A stretch of 64,000 nt of DNA. Source: Agapetus fuscipes (lineage: Eukaryota; Arthropoda; Insecta; Trichoptera; Glossosomatidae). The first letter of the stretch is position 1, and each line of letters starts with the position of its first letter. The position numbers and the translations under genes were made by a program. Where the stretch lies: positions 32,141,366 to 32,205,365 of the forward strand of contig OX637332.1 of NCBI GenBank assembly GCA_951799405.1, given 5' to 3'. This document shows, piece after piece, positions 11,160 to 21,510 of this stretch. The notes beneath the pieces are model-generated. The model ran no database searches and had not been told where the DNA came from. It worked only from the letters and a program-made list of their open reading frames with translations.

Positions 11160-12082
11160 TATTATTAATTCGCACAAGTGTGTGATTTTTGTTAAAACCA
11201 AAAAAACTCAAATCAAAGAAAATGGGAAAGTCTGTTTGTTCTAGAATAGGTACAGTAAAACCGTGTTTGTGTTTATTTTTCAAAAAACATATTTTGTTAA
11301 AATGGAGCTTTAAGAAGTGTCGGCTGAAACATTTTATAAATTGTTAAATTAGGAAGTATAAAAAAATATTTTGCTCTTCGAAAGTATTTTGCCATAATAA
11401 GTCTTGTTATGTTTATATGCAGGGGTACCTATAATCTCCCGGCTAGCTATTATCCTCATCATCTTTCAGGGAGTGGTATTCTTTTCTATGATGTCGCTTA
11501 TTTTACTTTGGGAATAATTGCATATTAAAACATAATCTAGGAAAAAGAACACTGGGCTTTATCCAATGAATTTTGGAAACGGAATCGGGAAAGAAGGAAA
11601 ATTGTTAGCCCTGTATTTTAACACTAAAATACACTTTCACAATTCATTGTGTTGTTGACTTGAGTCTTGAGCAGCCTGCAAGGCAAGCTCATCGCAAGTT
11701 CTAGATGTAGGCACTGTGCACGGCTCAGCCATGCACGGGAGCCCCAGGGTGAAAGCTCCTCTGCACCAGGCTCTACTCCACAAGACGCGTGCCTTTGTTG
11801 GCAGGAAATCCAAGAGGGAGGGGCGGAACTTCCATTGTCAGGTGGGTTGCCGCGTCACGTCTACATCCAACTTCTTGTAGACCTCGCCCAGGGCAGTGCC
11901 TGAAAGCTGTGGCACCCTTCTGGAGACTTCGAGCTTCAAGATATCTCTGTTGTGCCCAGAATCCTTTAGCTCCCGCAAACACGCTACTTTTGTTTTTACG
12001 TTTTTTTTTTTTTTATGGAAAATATTGTACAGCTCACCAGTGTATAGTTTAGCAAGTGAGTGTTCGCGTGTGTGTGTCGCAG
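11160..12082. other. ferlin intron; GC-rich patch at 11670-11960
   Basis: Mostly AT-rich intron. The patch 11670-11960 is much more GC-rich and has short open frames on both strands but no exon that fits the ferlin alignment and phase. The missing FerA/FerB linker exon could be here, but I could not place it. Confidence 0.35.
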
Positions 12083-12235
12083 CCGCAGGGCTCGCTGCCC
12101 GACGTGTCTGTATGGGCGCTCAGCGTGGGCCGCCGCGTGGCCTACCAGCGCGTGCTGGCGCGCCACCTCATCTACTCGCCGCTGGAGGAGGAGAGGGGCA
12201 AGCTGTGCGGGAAGCCGCACACCATGTTCCTCAAG
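12083..12235 (+). CDS. otof: otoferlin-like ferlin, exon 2 (FerB domain)
   Basis: This 51-codon, GC-rich exon lies between GTGTGTCGCAG and donor GTAACT and is in phase 0 at both ends. It reads PQGSLPDVSVWALSVGRRVA and ends CGKPHTMFLK, matching the conserved FerB block of ferlins (SLPDxxxW....RVAYxRV....G..C.K..T.FLK). FerB is a structural domain of the large membrane-anchored C2 proteins that mediate Ca2+-triggered membrane fusion. An alternative acceptor six bases downstream (CCGCAG) would remove only two residues. Confidence 0.88.
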
Positions 12236-12641
12236 GTAACTACCACGTTGTTCATCCTGACAATAATGTTTGGAAAACTACTTTGACTCATAAAGGCACT
12301 TTTTAAAATATTGTGTAATGTTTGCAGTTGGTGAGAAAGGTAATTTTGTTTCTATGGAGAAATAAAGTTAAGCATTGCATTGGAGGTTATAACGTTTGAG
12401 TTCTCCAGATAAAATTTATTCCTTATTAGAGCCTCGTTTCAAGTTGACACGTCATGACAAAAATTAAAATTGTACAAATGACAAGTTATATCAAATATAT
12501 TAACTTTTTTGCAATGCAATGTTATAAATATTTTAATTTGCATTTACTTGGCAACTTGCCAAGTAGGATGGGAATATAAATCTTACATATCTGTTTGCTA
12601 AAAACAGTTGTTCTTATACAATTTACAACCCTTCCGGGAAT

Positions 12642-12643
<2 letters not shown>

Positions 12644-12672
<29 letters not shown>
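12644..12672. repeat. (ATTT)n microsatellite
   Basis: About seven tandem TTTA units in the intron between exons 2 and 3. Confidence 0.9.
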
Positions 12673-13060
12673 CGGCGTTAGCCTTTTACGAAATAAGTAC
12701 ATATCAAGGGAGTTTATACAAAACAACAATAACAATAAATAATACAAGAATAAAAAGTATAAAACATTACGGTAAAACATAAAAGAAAAGAAAAGAAAAA
12801 ATAAACCCATATATAAACACTAAACAGTAGGTTAGAAGCAAAAAAAAAGCATATCAAAAATAAAAACTTCAGAAACCATTCAAATATCACTAATAAAGAA
12901 ATTCAATGAGTCAATACATGGGATCACAAAAATACCTCTTATCTCCTAGCAATTGAGTCTTGTTTGAGTTGTCGTGTCCAGGCATGACTGCACTTCACAG
13001 AGAGTCCTTGAGGTGTTGAGTTGACTTCCTGTTATGATGAAGCCCTGTGCGTGTTGCCAG

Positions 13061-13249
13061 TACCCCGGCAAGGGCGCCAGCTGGAGCATACCCGTGAAGC
13101 TACAGCTGTGCCTGTGGCTGGGCACCCTGGAGGAGAAGCAGCACTGCCTGACAGGGCTGCCTACAGGCTACGAGGAGAGCCGCGCCGTGCACAACTCGGC
13201 GCGCAGGGACGCCGCGCCGCCCTGCTACATACACTACGTGGACCACCAT
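13061..13249 (+). CDS. otof: otoferlin-like ferlin, exon 3 (end of FerB), GC donor
   Basis: This 63-codon GC-rich exon starts after GTGTTGCCAG in phase 0. It reads GKGASWSIPVKLQLCLWLG and GLPTGYEESRA, aligned to GSAGWTVQAKLELYLWLG and GLPCGFQEVKA in otoferlin. With the donor GC (CAT|GCAAGT at 13250) the joined protein reads CYIHYVDHH-KFELRAY and aligns to vertebrate otoferlin with no gap. The alternative GT at 13238 (TAC|GTGGAC) is also phase 0 but drops four residues and has a poor consensus. Confidence 0.85.
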
Positions 13250-13548
13250 GCAAGTCCTACATGACAAGCCTTATTTTTACATTTTATAATGAAGAATGCT
13301 GTTCTGCTCTATTACAAAAACATTTTAACAATTTAAAAAAAAATCTAATCAACACTTCTTGCTTATATACTACTAGGTAACCTATTCAATAATTCTTTCG
13401 AGTTGGCATAAAAACAAGTCTTCCTTTCCTCAATCAAAAAATGCATTCCTATTTCTTTTCCATTGTACATATTTGTACATAATTCACATTTTTTTTCAAT
13501 CATATGTCAGGGAATTTTGAATTAATTAGTACGAGTTTTGTTCCACAG

Positions 13549-14871
13549 AAATTTGAACTTCGAGCTTACATCTATCAAGCGAGGTCCCTGATTGGCTCTG
13601 ACGCTTCTGGACTCTCTGATCCGTTTGCAAGAGTTATAGCCGGAGATTTTTGTCAGACTACGAGAGTGATATATGAAACCCTGAGTCCAACATGGGACCA
13701 ATGCCTGGTGTTCAAAGACATCTGTATCTATGGCTCGATAGAAAACATCATTGTAGATCCGATGACAATTATAATTGAAATCTATGATAGAGATCAAGTA
13801 GGAAAATCAGAGTTTATAGGAAGGGCAATGGCAAAGCCTCGAGTGAAGGTTGCTGAAGCTCCATACGCCAAGCCGTTGTTTCCGCCGACTCTACAATGGT
13901 ATGAAATTACTAGAGGTTTGGACCGCGCAGGAGAACTATTGGCCACGTTTGAACTGTTAGAAACCTTGCAAGGAGTTTACGATGAGCCCAGGCTTGCTGA
14001 CGATGTCCCAGTTTTACCTCCAGCGGTTCAAGGAATAATTCCAGTTCCCAAACAGATCCGACCCACCTTGGCAACATACCGAATCGAAGTTATTTTTTGG
14101 GGTCTTCGAGACTTGAGAAGAGTACATTTTTTAACAGTCAACAAGCCAAGAGTAGATATAGAATGCGGTGGTCGGACCATTTCCTCCTCTGTGATTCATG
14201 ATGCACAAAAAAATCCTAATTTCTCTTCCCCCGCTACGTTTCTCGACGTCAATCTGCCTGAGGAAGAGTTATATAGGCCACCCTTGACTATCAGGGTGAT
14301 AGACTGTAGAAGTTTTGGAAGAGATACTCTCGTAGGAACCCACACAATCAACTCTATCAACAAATACATGTTCACGCCTGTGGTTCCCAAACCTGAAGAA
14401 GAAGACAACACCCCTTTTTTTCGTTTTCATGACACACCAAACTTTACAGCTGGACAAACATCACGCGACCCAAAATATGAGAGGGAAAGCTTTCCACTGC
14501 TCATAAAAAAAAAAACTAATTTCTATGGGAATGGAAAAAAATCTGTTAAAACATATGACAGGTGCCATCCTGTTACCATAGACATGGAACCAATTCAAAG
14601 CTTTAACTCTGTAGACTGGTGGACCAAGTTTTTTGCCTCGGCAGATGTACACGCTGAAGAAGAGAATCAAGCCAAATTAAGGGCACTGCTAAAAAAGGAT
14701 TCTTTAACAATTTGCTTCGATACTGAAGGAACTGGAAGTGAAAGAGAACAAACAAAGGCAAAAAAGAAACCCAAATCAAAGTTTTTCGAAAAAACTGAAA
14801 GTATTCCGTTGCCTGTTGAGCAAAATTATAGCAACAGCATCTTTGATACGTCTGTTGAACCGTTAATAAAG
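13549..14871 (+). CDS. otof: otoferlin-like ferlin, exon 4 (C2D domain and linker)
   Basis: This is an unusually long 441-codon exon, from TTCCACAG to GTAATT, phase 0 at both ends. The N-terminal part is a C2 domain (KFELRAYIYQARSL, then GLSDPFARV, EIYDRDQVG and GRAMAKP) with loop aspartates of the kind that bind Ca2+. A second C2-like fold follows (YRIEVIFWGLRDLRRVHF, PRVDIECGG, DCRSFGRDTLVGTH), as in otoferlin's C2D-C2E interval. It ends in a charged, low-complexity linker with DWWTKFFAS, matching DWWSKYFAS of otoferlin. Codon use is AT-rich, unlike exons 2, 3, 8 and 11. Confidence 0.96.
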
Positions 14872-14962
14872 GTAATTAAGTATAAAATAGCCTGAGCAAT
14901 TTCATAAAAAATAAAACTTTAAGAAAAATGATTTTTTTAAGAAAACACGTTATTTATTTTAG

Positions 14963-15091
14963 ATGTACCAGTGTGAGCTAGAACTCCAGCCAGAGTTTGA
15001 AGAGTTTGAAGAATGGCTGTCCTCACATGAACTGTTTAGAGGAAAAAAAACTGACGAAGGGGAAGACTCCAGAATTGTTGGATTATTCAAG
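14963..15091 (+). CDS. otof: otoferlin-like ferlin, exon 5
   Basis: This 43-codon exon, phase 0 at both ends, lies between TTATTTTAG and the perfect donor GTAAGT. It reads MYQCELELQPEFEEFEEWL and ends SRIVGLFK. This matches the otoferlin ELESEFDNFEDWL....RIVGRFKG segment that leads into the next C2 domain. The following intron is 7.0 kb and full of transposons. Confidence 0.92.
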
Positions 15092-15527
15092 GTAAGTTAC
15101 TAACCCCCGTATTCACGATCAAAACTGATTTAAGTGCCTAACTCAAGCGCTACACTAACTCAAGGGTCGATATTCTGGAGCGTTTTGTTTCACAAAGAAC
15201 ACTTAAGTAGTAATCAGCCTAGTGCCCAACCCCCAGGAGATGTACGGGTTTGTCATTGGCTCTCGAAAAAACCCAGCTCTGTAATTGGTCAGTACCTTCC
15301 GACCGATATTCGGCGTACTTCACTCTTATCATTGCCGCTTCTTTCAAATTTCAATGTCATATCAGCTGTGCATAAAACTTGACAACAAATAAGTACGTAT
15401 AACGCACTTACTAATTTAAGTAAACCGTAAGTACGAATTTGTTTGTTTACAATTTCTATTAATTTTTAAAAATATATTTATGTAATATCCAATATAAAGT
15501 GTTTTGATCGATTTCAGCGCCAAAAAG

Positions 15528-15641
15528 ATGTTGTTTTTTCCAGCGGAAAAGGAGCTGCTGGTGGCTCTGATTAAAGAAAAACCTGTAATAGAAGATAAAA
15601 TAACAGATCGAAGAAATTGTTGGCTTTGCAACCCTCAATGA
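15528..15641 (+). pseudogene. Myb/SANT-like DNA-binding protein remnant
   Basis: A 37-residue frame reads MLFFPAEKELLVALIKEKPV then IEDKITDRRNCW. The pattern (hydrophobic-AEKELLxxLIxxxPxIEDKxTD) resembles the first helices of the Myb/SANT-like proteins that accompany Harbinger transposases. It stops at once and is then interrupted by the hAT insertion. The match is short, so the family call is an inference from pattern and context. Confidence 0.5.
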
Positions 15642-15669
15642 GCAACGGCAAAACTGTATACGGAACGAC

Positions 15670-15933
15670 CAGGCCCGGATTAAGGGCGGTTCGAGCGGTG
15701 CGACCGAACCAGAGCCCCCGCGGCCAGAGGGCCCCCAAAAGTCTTATTCTTATCATTACTATAATTTTTTTTTACAAAAAATGTGTATAGATGCAACTTT
15801 TCATCACTTACAGTTCATAACGCCACGTTTTATACAGAGACAGCGTTCAATAATTTATGAAGGGAGGGGGGCATATGCGGGGCCCTGAGTTAGTCCCCAC
15901 ACCAGGGCCCTCAGATGGGTTAATCCGGGCCTG
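15670..15933. mobile_element. hAT-type miniature element nested in the Harbinger-like element
   Basis: The ends CAGGCCCGGATTAA and TTAATCCGGGCCTG are inverted. The flanking 8-mers are GGAACGAC and AGAACGAC (7 of 8 identical), the 8-bp duplication expected of hAT. The 264-bp unit has no ORF. Confidence 0.8.
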
Positions 15934-16544
15934 AGAACGACGCATTTTTTCAATCAAAAACGTCTTCTAAATTCTTCCTCTTCGTAATACGTAAATGGGT
16001 CTTTACAGTCTCTGATATATTTTCTTGGGACACTATTTTCGAACAAAACAATGTTATTATTCTCGTTGAAGTCAACTTCATTGTAAGAATTCATTATTTT
16101 ATGTAAATAATTCACAACCAAACAAAAAATGTGCTGATGAAATGCGGCGGAATATTTTGACAGTTCATCTGTCATTGCAGTATGGTCCTAGACCATACCG
16201 GAGAACAAACCCAATTCTGATGGTCAAGCAATGTAAATAAACTCGTCAAAACAATGTAAATACACTCGTAAAAATCATGTTCATAGTAAGGATTCATTTT
16301 TTCATGTAAATTCACAATCAAACAAAAAATGTCATAACAATGAAATATGAGGGAATATTTTGACATCGCTTAAGCGTTGGTTAATATACGTGTCGACCTT
16401 ACTTACCTAAGTGCTATTTTTTGGAGCGCTTGAGCGCTAATTTTACCTTAAGTATTGTTCTTGAAATGAATTTCCCCAATCTAAGCGCTAGTTTGCCCTT
16501 AAGTTAGTGCCAGTTTTGATCGTGAATACGGGGGTAAATTATGT

Positions 16545-17500
16545 TTCCATCCATCGAAGCTCTGCTGAGATATATTCTACAGCTTTTTTGTACATTATCC
16601 GCTGATGTGTATAATATATTCTGTGATGTAATTTTAATTATTTCCGATGAACAGTCCGGCTTTATGGCCGGTAGAGGCTGTGTCGGTCAGATTTTTACTT
16701 TACAACAACTTTTTCAAAAACAGCAAAAGTTCCTTGACTTATAGGTTGGTATGCGGCTGACCACCCATTCTCTAAAAAATGGTTCATTTTTCCAATGTCA
16801 TCCCTGTTTCAACGAAGGATGGCAAGAGTTGCAGGGTGTATGTCGATTTGAGATTTGGGTTTTTATGTTGTAAGTTCACATGCGGCATGTGCAAGTGCGA
16901 ACTTGTACGTGTGTGCTTGTGAGAATGCATATAATGTGAATCCCCAATGTAACATATATTTGAAACTTAGGTTAGATTAGATTGATGGTGAGGGGAAAAC
17001 TGTTCACAGCCTTTGTAGATCTCGAAAAAGCTTTTGACTCAGTAGACAGAGGTATGTTGTGGGATTTTGAAAGAATACGGAGTGAATGGGGATTTCTTTA
17101 ATGCGGTGCATGCAAACTATGAGAATAGTTTTGCATGTATTGATGGTGGGTATATTGAATGGTTTGAAGCTTTTAAGGGTATAAGGCAAGGATGTGTGAT
17201 GAGCCCATGGCTATTTAACACAGTCATGGACAAGTGTGTCAGAGATGCTAGACTTAATGACTAGATTGACGATAGGAGAAAGAAAAGTGAGTGTTGTGAT
17301 GTATGCAGATGATGCAGTTTTTCTATCTTATTCAGCAGTAGAACTTCAAAAAATGCTCTCAAGAGTGAAGATGTTTTGAAAGAAAACCACTTGAAGTTGA
17401 ATGCAAGTAAGACGAAAAAAATTATTTTGACAATTATATTATATGACAGGAAGAAGTGGCGGCTAATCTGCAATGCTGATTTTTAATGTTGGTTTATTGG
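16545..17500 (+). pseudogene. LINE LX, reverse transcriptase region, split by a SINE-like insertion
   Basis: The frame ISDEQSGFMAGRGCVGQIFT (RT motif 2, 16635-16710) stops at an R250 copy. It resumes at 16985 as LFTAFVDLEKAFDSVDRGML (motif A), GGYIEWFEAFKGIRQGCVMS (motif B) and VVMYADDAVFLS (motif C, YADD). The C region breaks down after about 17400. Further LX sequence (NVDVVNELVYLGSKFEKNG) lies at 18240-18360. Clade assignment (CR1/L2/jockey-like) rests on phrase similarity only. Confidence 0.8.
16731..16983 (+). repeat. R250 SINE-like repeat, copy inside LINE LX
   Basis: Nearly full length, from TCCTTGACTTATAGG to an AACTTAGGTTAGATTAGA tail. It lies between RT motifs 2 and A of the LINE. 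Confidence 0.85.
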
Positions 17501-17603
17501 CTTGCTACATTTTTTGCATAAGATATTTTTTACTTTTTTTGTATAGATTTATTTTTAAGGTTTTGTTGTTTTCTTATACTTAAATGTTATTTATTACTCG
17601 TAT

Positions 17604-17850
17604 TCCTTGACTTATAGGCTGGTATGAGGCTGACCACCCATACTGTAAAAAATGGTTCACTTTGCCAATGTCACCCCTGTTTCAGGGAATGTCGGCAAGA
17701 GTTGCAGGGCTTATGTTCATTTGAGGTTTGGATTTTATTTGTAAGTACACAATCAGCATTTGTAAGCGCGAACTACACGTGTTTGTTTGTGGGCATACAT
17801 CTGAGAGCTTTGTATGAATATATCCTTGCAACTTAGATTATAGATTATAG
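17604..17850 (+). repeat. R250 SINE-like repeat, full-length copy
   Basis: Runs from TCCTTGACTTATAGGCTGG to the tail TTAGATTATAGATTATAG. It contains the hairpin CCCTGTTTCAGGG and the block AAGCGCGAAC. It abuts the palindrome at 17851. Confidence 0.9.
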
Positions 17851-18178
17851 ATATTAATATTTAAAACTGAACAATTTCAAAACTTAATTTAAATCGGATA
17901 TTTAACGAACCGTTTAGAGAGAACTTACATCATTCTCGACGTTTCGTCAGCGACGTAGCCGACGTCTTCAGGAGAACATCCTCTCTGTACGGCGACTGAG
18001 GATGAACTCTACTCTACTAGTGTTCATCCTCAGTCGCCGTACAGAGAGGATGTTCTCCTGAAGACGTCGGCTACGTCGCTGACGAAACGTCGAGAATGAT
18101 GTAAGTTCTCTCTAAACGGTTCGTTAAATATCCGATTTAAATTAAGTTTTGAAATTGTTCAGTTTTAAAAATTAATAT
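17851..18178. repeat. 328-bp palindrome (157-bp arms, 14-nt spacer)
   Basis: Positions 17851-18007 and 18022-18178 are essentially perfect reverse complements around the spacer 18008-18021. The right arm includes a hammerhead-like motif (18053-18096). Related single-arm sequences occur at 31595-31735 and, reversed, 42610-42790, and all are accompanied by the phrase ACGACCGTAAT. It is a foldback or an inverted duplication of one repeat unit. Confidence 0.95.
18053..18096 (+). ncRNA. candidate hammerhead-like ribozyme motif
   Basis: The order of parts is TTCTC (stem I), CTGAAGA plus one extra C, stem II GTCGGC/GCTGAC closed by a 6-nt loop, GAAA, CGTC, and GAGAA, which pairs with TTCTC. Hammerheads require CUGANGA, GAAA and UH between three helices. 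Here helix III would be only the self-complementary ACGT, as in double-hammerhead forms, and the extra C after CUGAAGA departs from the consensus. Self-cleavage is unproven. Confidence 0.35.
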
Positions 18179-18239
18179 AATTGTCAAAATGTCAAACGAC
18201 CGTAATTCTAACTTAACCCGAAAAGTTTTATTTTTGAAA

Positions 18240-18360
18240 GAAATAATGAAAAGATAAACTATTAATAAATGGATTGAACGTTGATGTGGTTAATGAGCTT
18301 GTATACTTGGGAAGTAAGTTTGAAAAAAATGGAAGAATGACTGGTGAACTTGAAAGAAAA
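18240..18360 (+). pseudogene. LINE LX fragment
   Basis: Reads NVDVVNELVYLGSKFEKNG and GELERK, the block after the RT palm. It is separated from 17500 by an R250 copy and the palindrome. Confidence 0.6.
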
Positions 18361-18649
18361 TAAATTGTACAGTAGACTGCACAGGACTTTATAGCACAAA
18401 ATACGGTCATGTTTAGGTCATAGCCAATTTTCATAACAAAACATTTAGTTGTGTGTAAGTAATGAAGCTAATCTTTTTAAGCAATCGTCTTTTTGCAGTA
18501 TTATCATTGATCCCGTTTGTATCAAAACTAACACTTTGTTTGGTGGGTACCTATACTTTTCATTGATATTTTGGAAAGTTATGATTGATTATTATATGGG
18601 TACAACTTACTAGATTTTAAGACTCGTAGCCTAGTATTTTATATTAGGC

Positions 18650-20455
18650 GTATTAGTACCAAGAATATTACAATTATTTTTGTATTAAAATTTGTCACTT
18701 TGTATGGTGACTACACCTTATAATATTTATTTGAAAAAAGTAATGATTAATGTATGTAGGTATATATATAAGAGCTTTTCAATTGTAGAACATTATTTTT
18801 TAGTTAACCCGTTCTGTGCCGGGAAAACTTAAAATATTGTTTTCTCTTGTATGGCAACCCCCAAAACAAAGAGTTTTAAGAGGCAATGCTTTTTGTTGTT
18901 TTATAGCAATTGATTGAGCGAATTGTTATGTAGGTTTATTTATGGGTATTAGACGTTTTGCTACCAAAAATATTACAATAATTTTTTGTATGAAAATTTG
19001 TCACCTTGTATGGTGACTATACTTTATAATACTTTTTTAAAAAAAGTAATGATTCATATATGTAGGTATATATTAACGCTTTTCAATTGTACAACACTAT
19101 TTTTTAGTTAACCCTTTCTCTGCCGAGAAATTTTAATTTTTTTTTTTCTCTTGTATGGCAACCCCCAAAACAAAGTAAATTATGAGGCAATAGTTATTGT
19201 TGTTACATAGCAGTATTATAATGACAATTATGCAGAAAAAATAAAGAAAATCGTAGGAGCCGTTTTTGAGAAAATCTCATTTGAAACTTTCAGCTGTTCG
19301 GAAGCCATCTTGAATTTTCTAAAATTTGAAAAATGTTTCACTATGAATTATAGTGATACAAAAGTTTTTTCTGATAAAGTTAAGAAACATAAAAGTTTTT
19401 TGCGTTCTGATGGGTTTTTGTAGCCTTTTAATTTATATTTTTGATATTATGTAAACGGCACTTTATAATTTTATTTTCAAATTTTTTATTTAATTTTTAT
19501 ATAGAATTTAATGTAAAGTATAAAATTGTAGAACATATCTTTTTTGTCAACGCTTTCACTTCTGAGAAAATCACAATTGTTAATTTTTTTCATATGGCAA
19601 CTCATAGACGCAGATTAACAAAAATGTTGCCATACCTAAATTTGGTAAGAATGTATCAAGCAACTACTTTACTGAAAATTTAAAAAAAATCGCTCGAGCC
19701 GATTTTGAGAAAATCGCATTTAAAGTTTTCTCCTCTTTGGAAGCCATCTTGAATTCTCAAAATAGTGAAAAACAAATTATAGTGCAAAGAAGTTTATAAA
19801 TTTTTCTTTCTTGTGAATCTAAAAAAAGTTTTACAAAATTGCGTTTTTATGGGTCTTTTTAATATTTTCGATGAAAATTTTGAGATCGTGTAAACGGTAC
19901 TTTTATTTTTTTTTTTTAATATTCTTTAAATTTTTGTAGAAATTTATATTGCGCGTAATATTGTAGAACATTTTTTTTTTGTCGACCCAGCCATTTCCGA
20001 GATAATCACAATCGTTTTATTCTTTCATATGGCAACTCAAAGACGCAGGTTGAGAAGAGTGTTGCCATAACAAATTTTCTTCGCGACAATTTAAGTAACG
20101 ACCACACTGAAATTTTAAAGAAAATCGTTAGAGCCGTTTTTGAGAAAAATGCAATTTTATGTTTTTTTTTGTATCGCAGCCATCTTGAATTTTCAGGTTG
20201 GTGCCATGCCGGTCGGCCCATCAAAATTTGTGGTTGTCAATTCTCTAAATCCAAAAATTGGTGTCTCTGCGATTAGTAGTTCCGGCTGGGACATACATAC
20301 ATCCATACGGACGGACGGACGGACAGGTTCGACAAATTAGGTTTTTTTGCATATTCTGGTGCAGGACAACTCAACTCATTTCCGTTGAAACCTCATTTTT
20401 TTTTTTCGGACGAATACAATACTTTATAACAGTCCTTCGGACTGCTATAAAGTAA
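18650..20455 (+). repeat. unclassified ~1.8-kb interspersed repeat, copy 2
   Basis: Collinear with 2433-4235, including the terminal GGACGGACGGACGGACAGG microsatellite and the TCCTTCGGACTGCTATAAAG hairpin. It lies in ferlin intron 5. Small indels and about 10-15% substitutions by eye suggest an old pair. Confidence 0.75.
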
Positions 20456-20690
20456 AAATGAAGGGCAGGTGTGTACTGGGTGCATTAGTTTGTATCGCCA
20501 AAAATAAAAACATATCTAAAAATGCTTGATTGGCGGTACACGGTGGCAAACTTATACTCCCCTTGATGTATGAAAGTAAAACCTAGACGGTGAATGAAAA
20601 TGAAATTAGTAGAGTCCATACTGTTGAAATGCGCTTTCTAAGAAATATGATTGGGAAAAAAGAGTGATAGGGTGAGGAATGATGGTCGTG
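20456..20690 (+). pseudogene. LINE LX fragment
   Basis: Shares the phrase 'GAAATGCGCTTTCTAAGAAATATGATTGGG' in diverged form with 8350 (translated MRFLRNMIGK). Frames are broken. Confidence 0.55.
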
Positions 20691-21224
20691 CCAATTTATC
20701 ATTTTGTAAATTTCGGGGATTTACAAAAAAGTGCATTAACGAGCATGTACGTTGGGCACCCTGCATGGTGCATTTTGGCCCAGTACATCAGTTAGACTTC
20801 GTTACTCGCCGCCGAAGGTCGATATTGGTGAACCTTTAGCTAGTTCTGCATCGACGCCAGAGTTAGACATTGTTACTCGCCTCCAAAGGTCGATATCGTT
20901 TGACCTCTCGCTTACTTTACATCGCATTTTGCATCGCGCAAACATATCGTTGTTCGCGTAACGCTGAAAATAGTTTGTACCCGTACAAGATAGTTAACCC
21001 GCACCGCCAAAAGAAAGAACCCATCTACTTCGCTAGCTGGATTCGCCTTCATGAACCAGATAAGCTCCAGGTAAGTCCCTGCAGTTACATTTTGATTCTG
21101 TTGGCGTAACTAAAGCCCCACCCCTTGGAGAATAGAAAGACTCCTAGTCGTTGAACCCCCCTGTGGAAGGATAGAAACCAATATACAGTCCATTCAACCC
21201 CAAAACCCATCAAATTATCTGATT
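20691..21224. other. unassigned DNA with a two-unit tandem repeat
   Basis: Contains two ~66-bp units sharing GTTAGAC(T)T..GTTACTCGCC and AAGGTCGATAT (near 20790 and 20856). A short open frame, KKEPIYFASWIRLHEPDKLQ, follows and meets a good donor GTAAGT at 21071. I recognise no family and found no matching acceptor, so an exon is only a possibility. Confidence 0.3.
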
Positions 21225-21510
21225 AGAGAAAAAAAGCGGTGCAAGAGAAATTTTGAAACTGAAGATTAAAAGGAATTTTCTAAGTTGGTTTGGACTTAAG
21301 GAGAGGATGAATGATGAAAGACTGACGAAGAAAGCATATGTTGCAAGAATATATGGATGTCGCGGTAGAAGAAAACCGAGAATGTATGGATATACCAAAT
21401 TGTTCAAATAGAAAATGAATGGAATATCCAGAGTCATAATAAAACGAGAGCTTGTGTGAAGAAGGTTATGATTCTGAATGAAATGATAGAAGTATGCAAG
21501 GAATCTCTGA
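21225..21510 (+). pseudogene. LINE LX, C-terminal fragment
   Basis: Reads RMNDERLTKKAYVARIYGCR in broken frame and ends near CVKKVMILNEMIEVCKE, the same C-terminus as at 33590. Confidence 0.65.

Larger units (their letters stand above)
15104..16534. mobile_element. Harbinger-like DNA transposon (TAA target duplication)
   Basis: Perfect terminal repeats (CCCCCGTATTCACGATCAAA and its reverse complement, continuing to ACTG) lie at 15104-15127 and 16511-16534, with TAA on both outer sides. A 3-bp TAA duplication fits the PIF/Harbinger superfamily. Subterminal sequences are also inverted (AGCGCT/CTTAAG-rich). Only a Myb/SANT-like remnant is coding, so the element is non-autonomous. A miniature hAT is inserted at 15670-15933. 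Confidence 0.85.

Noticed and set aside
11667..11982. Possible ferlin exon in the GC-rich patch
   Set aside because: Frames such as ...CARLSHAREPQ faintly recall the LADEPQ region, but the donor/acceptor phases do not join to exon 2 and the frame matches nothing else.
20870..21070. Exon ending KKEPIYFASWIRLHEPDKLQ with a good GTAAGT donor
   Set aside because: No acceptor, homology or phase fit to the ferlin. It lies among LINE LX fragments.
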